From contig JACDOA010000008.1 of the NCBI GenBank assembly GCA_017656335.1, positions 1-64,000 on the forward strand: a stretch of DNA of 64,000 nt. Reading direction: 5' to 3'. Source of the stretch: Thermosipho sp. (in: thermotogales). Lineage in GTDB: Bacteria; Thermotogota; Thermotogae; Thermotogales; Fervidobacteriaceae. Below, one piece after another: positions 21,335 through 28,476 of this stretch; the stretch's first letter is position 1, and every line of letters begins with the position of its first letter. The notes beneath the pieces were generated by a model, which made no database searches, was not told the origin of the DNA, and saw nothing but the letters and a program-made list of their open reading frames with translations. The translations under genes and the position numbers were made by a program.

Positions 21335-22171
21335 TTATAGAATTATATTGTCAATAAGCCTTGCTTTTCCAACATAGACTGCTAATGCTACTATTACCTT
21401 ATTTTCAACCTTATTAACAGGTTCCAAAGTTTTCTCATCTACTATTTCAATGTAATCTATTTTAAGCAATGGTTGATCAAGTATTTTTTTCATCTCAGAT
21501 TTAATTATTTGAGTATCTTTAATTCCAGATTCTACCAGTTCTTTAGCTTTCAATAATGATTTATATAATCTTGTGGCTTCTTTTCTTTCTTCTGGGGTTA
21601 AATAAGTATTGCGCGATGATAAAGCAAGTCCATCTTTTTCCCTAGCAATTGGTAGTTCTATCATTTCAACATCCATATTTAAATCCCTTACCATTCTCCG
21701 TAATACTCTAAATTGCTGGGCATCTTTCTGACCAAAGTAAGCTCTTGTTGGTCTTACGATATTAAATAATTTTGTTACCACGGTACAAACGCCTCGAAAA
21801 TGTCCGGGTCTTGATCTTCCACATAAAAACTTTGAAAGTTGTGTCTCCTCAACAAAGGTTGAAAAATCTTCTGGATACATATCACTAACCTCGGGTGTAA
21901 AAACATAGTCAACATTTAAATTTTTTAATAATTCTAAATCTCTATCCAAATCTCTAGGATACGAATTATAATCTTCATTTGGTCCAAATTGAGTTGGGTT
22001 AACAAAAATACTTACCACAACAATATCATTATTTTCTCTTGCCTTTCTCACTAGTGATAAATGGCCTTCATGCAAATATCCCATAGTTGGGACAAACCCA
22101 ATTGTTTTTTTATTTTCTATTAAATTGTTAGAAATTTTTTTCATTTCTTGTATATTTTTTACTACTTCCAT
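21335..22171 (-). CDS. panC: Pantothenate synthetase
   Basis: 278 residues. It joins pantoate and beta-alanine using ATP. The HIGH-type motif is in [17 protein letters not shown] near residues 27-43, followed by [28 protein letters not shown] and the KMSKS-like ALSSRNTYL. No panB or panD is seen in the window. It follows dprA by about 20 bases. Confidence 0.95.
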   Translation of the reverse strand: MEVVKNIQEMKKISNNLIENKKTIGFVPTMGYLHEGHLSLVRKARENNDIVVVSIFVNPTQFGPNEDYNSYPRDLDRDLELLKNLNVDYVFTPEVSDMYPEDFSTFVEETQLSKFLCGRSRPGHFRGVCTVVTKLFNIVRPTRAYFGQKDAQQFRVLRRMVRDLNMDVEMIELPIAREKDGLALSSRNTYLTPEERKEATRLYKSLLKAKELVESGIKDTQIIKSEMKKILDQPLLKIDYIEIVDEKTLEPVNKVENKVIVALAVYVGKARLIDNIIL

Positions 22172-22191
22172 GATTTTAAACCCCTTTCAAG

Positions 22192-22971
22192 TTAAAAATA
22201 ATAATAAATAATATCATCTGGAGTTGTAACTGGAATTGCACCATTTTTAATAAGAAAATTAGGCCCTTCGGAATTTTCATTAAAAATTCCTCCAGGCACT
22301 GCAAAAACATCTTTACCAAATTCTACTGAATACTTAGCTGTAATCATAGTACCACTTTTAATTTTCCCTTCGACTATTAAAACACCTTCCGATAATCCTG
22401 CGATAATTCTATTTCTCATTGGAAAATACTCTTTTTTAGGGCTTTCCCATGGAAAATACTCACTGATAATACATCCGGTATCTAAAATTTTCTTATATAA
22501 AACTCTATTACTTTTAGGATAACAAAAATCTACACCAGATCCTAAAACGGCAATCGTACTACCTAATGAATTCCAATGAGCAACAGAATCCACGCCCAAT
22601 GCCATCCCGCTTATAATAACAAAATGCTTTTTTAAAGTTGAAACAAAATATTCTGTTGCTCTTTTCCCATATTCTGTAATTTTTCTGGAACCCACAACGG
22701 CTAAAGATTTATTTTGTAACAAAGAAAAATTCCCTTTATAAAAAAGGAAGAGAGGAGGATTCCAAATATTTTTCAAATAAATGGGGTAATCTTTATCCCA
22801 ATAAGTCAAGACTTTGTATTTCTTTTTTTCTAAACCTTCATTAATTCTTTTTAAATTACTCTTATTTATAGAATCGTTAAAAATTTCTTTAACTTCTCCT
22901 GCAGATATATTTTCAATTTGTTTTATATTAAAACCATTTCGAGCCAAAACTACTATTTCAGCTTTTGTCAT
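22192..22971 (-). CDS. dprA: DNA-processing protein DprA/Smf
   Basis: 259 residues, the core DprA length without a C-terminal winged helix. The Rossmann-like part includes LAVVGSRKITEYGKRATEYF, ISGMALGVDSVAH and MRNRIIAGLSEGVLIVE. DprA binds single-stranded DNA and loads RecA during natural transformation. The ATG overlaps the TGA of the short rnfB by four bases (ATGA). Residue use matches its neighbours. Confidence 0.92.
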   Translation of the reverse strand: MTKAEIVVLARNGFNIKQIENISAGEVKEIFNDSINKSNLKRINEGLEKKKYKVLTYWDKDYPIYLKNIWNPPLFLFYKGNFSLLQNKSLAVVGSRKITEYGKRATEYFVSTLKKHFVIISGMALGVDSVAHWNSLGSTIAVLGSGVDFCYPKSNRVLYKKILDTGCIISEYFPWESPKKEYFPMRNRIIAGLSEGVLIVEGKIKSGTMITAKYSVEFGKDVFAVPGGIFNENSEGPNFLIKNGAIPVTTPDDIIYYYF

Positions 22972-23255
22972 TGTTTTTTATAATTTTCCAAAATCTCTTT
23001 TATTTTATCCTTTACACCTGATTTCTTACCAGGTAAGCATTTATCAATATCATCACCCTTCTTAACAATAGCGTTAGCATACCCCTCACAACCAGGATAA
23101 CCACAAGCACCACAGTTTATACCTGGGAGTACTTCCAAAATCATTTCTACTCTAGGATCAGCCTCAACTTTAAATTTTTCATTGCTAAAAGCCAAAAAAA
23201 TCCCAAAACCAAACCCTAAAATTCCCATAACTAGTGCTGAATATAAAACTATCAC
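22968..23255 (-). CDS. rnfB: Short RnfB-like Fe-S protein (membrane anchor plus 4Fe-4S domain only)
   Basis: About 95 residues from GTG 23255, which has GAGGTG six bases upstream; an ATG at 23270 lies before that site. One N-terminal membrane helix (VLYSALVMGILGFGFGIFLA) is followed by FKVEADPR and the four-cysteine motif CGACGYPGCEGYANAIV...C. This is the first half of RnfB. The tandem ferredoxin domains of the full-length protein are missing, and the stop overlaps the dprA start, leaving no room for a lost tail. The other rnf genes are at 49331-53465. It may be the complex's RnfB or an independent electron carrier. Confidence 0.8.
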   Translation of the reverse strand: MIVLYSALVMGILGFGFGIFLAFSNEKFKVEADPRVEMILEVLPGINCGACGYPGCEGYANAIVKKGDDIDKCLPGKKSGVKDKIKEILENYKKQ

Positions 23256-23288
23256 CCTCAACACCTCCATAAAAAATTATCTGATTTT

Positions 23289-23297
23289 ATTTTACCA
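23289..23297 (-). promoter_or_regulatory. Extended -10 promoter for the rnfB-dprA array
   Basis: TGGTAAAAT on the minus strand, about 34 bases before the GTG start. No recognisable -35 box. It is back to back with the murJ promoter. Confidence 0.4.
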
Positions 23298-23325
23298 TAT
23301 TTAATCTGGAATTGTTAGTATTTAA

Positions 23326-23334
23326 TGGTATAAT
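23326..23334 (+). promoter_or_regulatory. Extended -10 promoter for murJ
   Basis: TGGTATAAT, 30 bases before the murJ ATG, with no clear -35 box at 17 bases. It matches the extended -10 pattern seen at several other sites in the window. Confidence 0.55.
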
Positions 23335-23364
23335 TATTTCGACAAAATAATTAAAGGTGATTGA

Positions 23365-24792
23365 ATGAATATTCTATTTAATAGTATATTTTTCTCACTG
23401 GCTACTTTTTTTTCAAGAATATTAGGTTTATTCAGAGATGTCTTATTCGCTAAATTCTTTGGAGCATCTTTCACATTAGATGCTTATTTTATTGCTATAA
23501 TGTTCCCATTCTTCCTAAGAAAAGTCTTTGCCGAAGGAGCCATGTCTTCAGCTTTTGTTCCATTATACTCAGAAATAAACGAAGTTGAAAAGCGAGATAA
23601 ATTTCTATCTTCCATAATAAATGGTTTTTCATTGATTATTTTTGCAATTTTATTAATTGTTTACATTTATCCAAATATAGTTATTGTATTATTTGGTTCA
23701 GGAGCACCAATTGAAACAAAAAATTTAACACACAAACTTGTAAAAATTACCGCTCCATCTATTTATTTCATATTTTTATGGGCTATTTCTTATTCAATTT
23801 ATAATTCAAAACAAAAGTTTTTCTGGCCAGCTCTAACACCTGCAATTTCAAATATTTCTATAATTTTTGGAATTTACCTTTCAAAAAAATATGGGATATT
23901 CGGCCCAGCTTTTGGTTTTTTAATCGGAAGTATTTTTATGTTTTTATCTCTCTCAAAAAAAATATTTAAACATAAATATTATTTTACTCTTTCATATTTC
24001 CCAAGTTTTCTAAAATTATTTGCTCCAGCGTTTGCTGCAATGACCATCTCACAATTTAATACTATTGTCGATATGAATGTTGTTTCATACTTTGGTCAAG
24101 GCGGAATTTCATATCTACAATATGCATCAAGATTTTACCTATTGCCTTACGGACTTTTTGCTGTATCTGTTTCAACTGTTATTTTGTCAAAAATTTCAAA
24201 CGATAGAAACAAATTTTCTAAACATTTAAAAGATGCATTAACTTCTACAATGTTATTAACAATTCCATCTTCACTTGGTCTAATTTTTCTTTCTCAACCT
24301 ATTATTAAGTTTTTTTATGAACATGGTGAATTCACGTCAAATGATACAAAAATTACTACAATCGTCTTAATCGGTTATTCTATTGGACTTCCTTTTTATG
24401 CAATGTATTCAACCATTTCTAGAAGTTTTCATGCAATGAAAAATATGAAGATACCTTTTTATGCTACACTTATTGTTTCTACCTCAAATATTGTTTTGGA
24501 TATAATTTTAGGTTTGAAATACGGTCCAATCGGTGTAGCTTTAGCCACCAGCATTTCAGGAATAATAGGCTTTGCATACTTATTATCAAAAATTAAGATT
24601 TTCCCATTATTAGATTTTTTCAAAATAGTTTTTTCTTCTTTCATTATGTTATTATCAATAATTCTCACAAATTTTTCCCAAAGTGAATTTTGGTTTCTTT
24701 TTCAAATTTTAATTGCAATTTCGGTCTATTTTTTAGTAATTTTCCTGTTTTACAAAAAAAGTATCTGGAGGTTTTTAATTGATAGGCGATAA
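23365..24792 (+). CDS. murJ: Lipid II flippase MurJ (MviN)
   Basis: 475 residues, strongly hydrophobic, with about 13-14 membrane segments. The family opening SRILGLFRDVLFAKFFGASFTLDAYFIA and KVFAEGAMSSAFVPLY is present (the diagnostic arginines at R-D-V and the EGA stretch). It moves lipid II across the inner membrane for peptidoglycan synthesis. First gene of the plus array; AAAGGTGA is the ribosome site. The end overlaps the birA start by 14 bases. Confidence 0.93.
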   Translation: MNILFNSIFFSLATFFSRILGLFRDVLFAKFFGASFTLDAYFIAIMFPFFLRKVFAEGAMSSAFVPLYSEINEVEKRDKFLSSIINGFSLIIFAILLIVYIYPNIVIVLFGSGAPIETKNLTHKLVKITAPSIYFIFLWAISYSIYNSKQKFFWPALTPAISNISIIFGIYLSKKYGIFGPAFGFLIGSIFMFLSLSKKIFKHKYYFTLSYFPSFLKLFAPAFAAMTISQFNTIVDMNVVSYFGQGGISYLQYASRFYLLPYGLFAVSVSTVILSKISNDRNKFSKHLKDALTSTMLLTIPSSLGLIFLSQPIIKFFYEHGEFTSNDTKITTIVLIGYSIGLPFYAMYSTISRSFHAMKNMKIPFYATLIVSTSNIVLDIILGLKYGPIGVALATSISGIIGFAYLLSKIKIFPLLDFFKIVFSSFIMLLSIILTNFSQSEFWFLFQILIAISVYFLVIFLFYKKSIWRFLIDRR

Positions 24793-25498
24793 AGTTCTGA
24801 TTTTTGAAAAAATAGACAGTACCAATGAATATATAAAGAAAAACTATCAACAACTAAATAATGGAACTGTAGTAGTTGCAATTGAACAAACTGCTGGTAA
24901 AGGAAGAAAAGGAAGATCATGGATTTCTCCAAAAGGAGGGTTATGGTTTTCAATTTTTATAAAACCTAAAAATCTGAAATCTGCTTTTTTTTTCACTAAA
25001 CTGTCTTCTGTTACTTTAATAAAAGTTTTAAAAAAATATAAAATAAATGCTCAAATTAAATGGCCAAATGATATTTTTGTTAACGGAAAAAAACTAGCCG
25101 GAATTCTAACTGAAGGAATATACGAAAATTCCAAGCCTATAGCTCTGGTTATAGGCATTGGAATAAATATAAATAACGAAATACCAGATGAATTAAAAAA
25201 TAAAGCAATATCACTCAGTAAAATTTTGCAAAAAAATTTACATATTTCAGGTTTCCTTAAACTTTTTCTAAAACGTTTTAATTCATATTATTTAAAATAT
25301 AGAAAAGCTCCACATACCCTAACAAAAGTATGGAAAAAGAATCTTATTATTAAAGAAGGTGAGCTTATACGTTATAAAAACGAAAATTATATAATTGAAA
25401 AAATTGAAAATGATTATATAATTATTTCTAATGAAGTTGAAAAGAAAAAAATATTCAGTATTCATGAGCTAGAATGGGAGGAAAACAGTGGAAATTGA
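24779..25498 (+). CDS. birA: Biotin-protein ligase, without repressor domain
   Basis: 239 residues. The catalytic motif GKGRKGRSW is near residues 40-48, followed by KWPNDIFVNGKKLAGIL, and there is a small C-terminal SH3-like domain. The N-terminal helix-turn-helix of bifunctional BirA is missing, so it biotinylates carrier proteins but probably does not repress transcription. TTG start at 24779 with GGAGGT seven bases upstream, inside the end of murJ. The biotin transporter BioY is elsewhere in the window (37761). Confidence 0.92.
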   Translation: MIGDKVLIFEKIDSTNEYIKKNYQQLNNGTVVVAIEQTAGKGRKGRSWISPKGGLWFSIFIKPKNLKSAFFFTKLSSVTLIKVLKKYKINAQIKWPNDIFVNGKKLAGILTEGIYENSKPIALVIGIGININNEIPDELKNKAISLSKILQKNLHISGFLKLFLKRFNSYYLKYRKAPHTLTKVWKKNLIIKEGELIRYKNENYIIEKIENDYIIISNEVEKKKIFSIHELEWEENSGN

Positions 25499-26522
25499 GA
25501 AAATAATTAATAATTTAACTAGTGAAATTCGAAAAACTGTTAATAACTTTGGTAATAATTCAGTAGTTATTGCCTTTTCTGGTGGATTAGATAGCACTGT
25601 TGCAAGTTTACTTACAAAGGACGCCTTAGGATCTAAGAACATAGAACTTGTTAACATACTATATGGACCATTTACGTATAACAGAAGTATTGAAATAGTT
25701 AAAAATGCTGCTAAAAAAATGGGGCTTAAACTTACTTTTGTTGAAAGTTTAAAACAAAAGGAAATTTGGAAATATGGTCCCTCTTGCAATATGTGTACAA
25801 AAACAGTTAAAATGGACTCTGTAAAACAATACGCAAAAGATCGCCTAGTAATTACTGGTTCTAATTCCAGTGACAGTTGGGGGAAAACTGGTTTAAAATT
25901 ATTCAACGGAATGTACGCTCCTCTTGGAGACTTAGATAAACAAACAATTAGAAAAATTTTAGAATATTATTCCTTTCAATTGGAAAGAATTGGAGAACAT
26001 TCTGAAAGAGAAGGTTGTAAATTAAAACATTTACTCAAAATCATGACCAATCTTGACTTTCATGGAAAAGCTGTTTCGCTTTCAAATGAAATTTTACTTA
26101 AATATTTGCCAAAGAATATGGAAATTGCAAATGTAAAAATTATTGGTCCCTTATCTAAAAATATTGCAATAATAAATGTTAAACCGCTGATTGAAAATAT
26201 TGAAGAAATAGCTCAGAAAATCAGTAAAATTGATGTAATTGATGAAGTTATCATTGCGAACAAACCACTTATACTTCACGTAATTGCCAATCCATCCATT
26301 TATAGAGTAGAACAATCAAAATTTTGGATACATTATGGAAAATTACAACCTGAATTTGCCGTTCCCATAAAAATAAAATGGAAAGAATCAAAAAATAACA
26401 AATTACGTACTATACATGTTGTTGGGGTGGAAGAATGGAAAGATTTTCAGGAAGAATCAAAAATCTTGAAAAAATCATTGGATATGAATTTAATTCAAAA
26501 AAACTTTTGCTCACTGCTTTAA
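25488..26522 (+). CDS. PP-loop ATPase of unknown specificity (LarE/QueC-like superfamily)
   Basis: 344 residues with the PP-loop SGGLDSTVASLL near residues 31-42, then a cysteine pair SCNMCTKTVK and VITGSNSSDSW, resembling enzymes that adenylate a substrate and transfer sulfur or nitrogen. A further cysteine is in EREGCKLKHLL. A C-terminal domain of about 120 residues resembles no motif I recognise. GTG start. Its last 88 bases overlap the start of rnc in another frame. It could be a tRNA-thiolation or cofactor-sulfur enzyme; the sequence does not decide. Confidence 0.7.
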   Translation: MEIEKIINNLTSEIRKTVNNFGNNSVVIAFSGGLDSTVASLLTKDALGSKNIELVNILYGPFTYNRSIEIVKNAAKKMGLKLTFVESLKQKEIWKYGPSCNMCTKTVKMDSVKQYAKDRLVITGSNSSDSWGKTGLKLFNGMYAPLGDLDKQTIRKILEYYSFQLERIGEHSEREGCKLKHLLKIMTNLDFHGKAVSLSNEILLKYLPKNMEIANVKIIGPLSKNIAIINVKPLIENIEEIAQKISKIDVIDEVIIANKPLILHVIANPSIYRVEQSKFWIHYGKLQPEFAVPIKIKWKESKNNKLRTIHVVGVEEWKDFQEESKILKKSLDMNLIQKNFCSLL

Positions 26523-27163
26523 GTCATACTTCATATGTAAATGAACAAAAAAGAAAGAATAATAAAGTACAATCGTATGAAAGATTAGAATTTTTAGGTG
26601 ATGCCGTAGTAGAACTCCTTGTATGTACGAGATTATATGAAAATTACAATAATTTATCCGAAGGTACTATGGCTCAGATAAAAGCTGCTGTAGCTAGCGA
26701 AGATATACTTTCAGAAATTGCAAAAAAACTTGATTTGGGAAGTTTTATCTTATTTGGAAAAGGAGAAGAAGCAAGCGGTGGCAGAAATAAAAAATCTATT
26801 TTAGCCGATGTTTTTGAAGCTTTAGTTGCAGCTGTATTTATTGATTCGAAAAAGAATTTAAAACTTGTCTCTCAGATTTTTGATCCATTACTTGAAAATT
26901 ATATTACCTTATATCTTAAAGGAAATAAAATATTCGATTATAAAACTAAGCTTCAAGAACTAACACAAGAAGTTTATAAGTCACTGCCTAACTATCAAAT
27001 ATCAACTGAAGGGGAAAATTTTAAAGCCAAAGTAATTGTTAATAATAAAGTTTACGGAGAAGGTGAAGGCTGTTCAAAAAAAGAAGCCGAAAAAAAAGCC
27101 GCCGCAGAAGCATATAAAAAATTATTAAAGGAGGTCTCAAATAATGGAGGAAAAGAAATTTAA
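26435..27163 (+). CDS. rnc: Ribonuclease III
   Basis: 242 residues. The signature ERLEFLGDAVVEL lies near residues 47-59, followed by KGEEASGGRNKKSILADVFEALVAA with the metal-binding acidic residues, and a C-terminal double-stranded RNA-binding domain from about 165. It processes rRNA precursors and structured mRNAs. The start at ATG 26435 gives an N-terminal length close to other RNase III proteins, so the long overlap with the upstream gene appears real. A GGGGTGG site precedes it. Confidence 0.95.
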   Translation: MERFSGRIKNLEKIIGYEFNSKKLLLTALSHTSYVNEQKRKNNKVQSYERLEFLGDAVVELLVCTRLYENYNNLSEGTMAQIKAAVASEDILSEIAKKLDLGSFILFGKGEEASGGRNKKSILADVFEALVAAVFIDSKKNLKLVSQIFDPLLENYITLYLKGNKIFDYKTKLQELTQEVYKSLPNYQISTEGENFKAKVIVNNKVYGEGEGCSKKEAEKKAAAEAYKKLLKEVSNNGGKEI

Positions 27164-27395
27164 AAAATATGAACTTAATTGGGAAAGATACGAAAAAGCT
27201 ATTTCAAATGTTCTGAAAAATTTCGTAGAACGTGGATTTGAAAAAATAACAATTGAAGAAATTTGGTTTGAAACCTCGCTTCCAAAAGATCTAATCTTAG
27301 AAATTTTTCAAAGAGGAAACTTAGAAATACCCAAAGAAATTAAAGAAATCAAAGATAAAAATTTAACCATATGGAGCTCTGAAAATAATGATTGA
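27144..27395 (+). CDS. Small hypothetical protein
   Basis: 83 residues, not recognised. It is acidic and lysine-rich, predicted largely helical, with no cysteines, signal or membrane segment. The first 55 residues (NWERYEKAISNVLKNFVERG then ITIEEIWFETSLP) could form a small helical DNA-binding-like domain, but this is weak. It has a strong AAAGGAGGT ribosome site, overlaps rnc by 20 bases and the following transporter by 8. Coupling suggests a real gene. Confidence 0.7.
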   Translation: MEEKKFKKYELNWERYEKAISNVLKNFVERGFEKITIEEIWFETSLPKDLILEIFQRGNLEIPKEIKEIKDKNLTIWSSENND

Positions 27396-28269
27396 AAGTT
27401 TTACAAATATTCTTCCACCATTTTTATTAATATTAATTGGTTATATATTTGGAAGAATCTTTCCATTTGATATTAAAATAGTTTCAAAAATTTCTTTGTG
27501 GTTATTGGCCACAACTGTTGCTTTTACTTTTATCAATGATTATCCACCATCACTTATTAACCTAAAAGATTATGGAATTGGCGTGTTGTTAGTTTTCTTA
27601 ATTTCATTTTTATTCTCAAGGTTTTCGAAAACTAATAGAGATGTAATACTTACATCTGGGACATACGTTAATTCTGGATACTTGGGCTATCCAATTCTTT
27701 TTTCTCTCTGGGGAGAAAAAGCAATGTCATATGGTGTAATATATGCCGCATTAAACACGATAGTTGCTTCTATATTTTTACCAATATTCATTGGAGAAAA
27801 AGTTAATGTAAAAAACGTTTTAAAATTACCTTATATTTATACAATTTTAGCTGCTTACATTCTTGGTATAAATGGGATTAGTTATAAAATGCTACCCAAA
27901 CCATTATTTGAAACAGTTTTAATGATTAAAAATTCAGCAATTCCTTTTTTACTTTTATTTGTTGGGCTATCTTTATCTCGCATTAAATTTGAAAAATCCT
28001 CACTAAAAGATGCTTTATACAGTACTGTACTAAGGTTAGTAATCGTTCCAGTATTTTCACTTGTTTTTATTTTCATTTACAATATGGATTCAGAATTATC
28101 GAAAGTTTTTGTTTTGGAAAGCTCTATGCCAACTGCAGTAAATAGTGTTCTTTTAATTGATGCTTTGAATGGAAACACATCTTTAATAAGCTTTACAGTT
28201 TTTACTACTACTTTACTTTCAGTAATAACGATTCCAATTTGGGCATTTTTATTAGAAAATATTTTTTAA
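27388..28269 (+). CDS. AEC-family (auxin-efflux-carrier-like) transporter
   Basis: 293 residues with about 10 membrane segments, the normal size and topology of the family. It starts IESFTNILPPFLLILIGYIFG and has the repeat-typical VNSGYLGYPILFSLWG and MPTAVNSVLLIDAL. Bacterial members export or import organic acids and other anions; the substrate cannot be told. Last gene of the murJ-to-transporter array; no clear terminator seen before hydA. Confidence 0.8.
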   Translation: MIESFTNILPPFLLILIGYIFGRIFPFDIKIVSKISLWLLATTVAFTFINDYPPSLINLKDYGIGVLLVFLISFLFSRFSKTNRDVILTSGTYVNSGYLGYPILFSLWGEKAMSYGVIYAALNTIVASIFLPIFIGEKVNVKNVLKLPYIYTILAAYILGINGISYKMLPKPLFETVLMIKNSAIPFLLLFVGLSLSRIKFEKSSLKDALYSTVLRLVIVPVFSLVFIFIYNMDSELSKVFVLESSMPTAVNSVLLIDALNGNTSLISFTVFTTTLLSVITIPIWAFLLENIF

Positions 28270-28363
28270 TTTTTCTTTTATTCTCTAATATTTTATTTTA
28301 TCTATAATTAATTGAATTTTATTTTTAAATTCACTTCAAGTGCTATTTTATTTTTTATCAACT

Positions 28364-28381
28364 TTGTGATATAATTTACAT
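28364..28381. promoter_or_regulatory. Candidate Rex operator over the hydA -10 box
   Basis: TTGTGA-TATAAT-TTACAT, an 18-base site matching the known Rex consensus (TTGTGA, six A/T bases, TCACAA) perfectly in the left half and at four of six positions in the right. It covers the -10 box, a natural place for repression by the NADH/NAD-sensing Rex protein. No rex gene is in the window. Confidence 0.4.
28367..28375 (+). promoter_or_regulatory. hydA: Extended -10 promoter of hydA
   Basis: TGATATAAT, about 100 bases before the hydA ATG. No good -35 box. The transcribed leader contains two small hairpins: GTTTT/AAAAC (28394-28410) followed by a T-run, and a perfect 7-bp AATTGAA/TTCAATT (28419-28435). 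Confidence 0.55.
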
Positions 28382-28476
28382 GAAAATGGGCGAGTTTTGC
28401 TTAATAAAACATTTTTTTAATTGAATTTTTCAATTATAATGTGAAAAAAATATTTTGATTATAGAGGAGGGATACG

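Noticed and set aside
22968-23255. Frameshift explanation for the short RnfB
   Set aside because: The stop overlaps the dprA ATG and no ferredoxin motif is present in any frame downstream.
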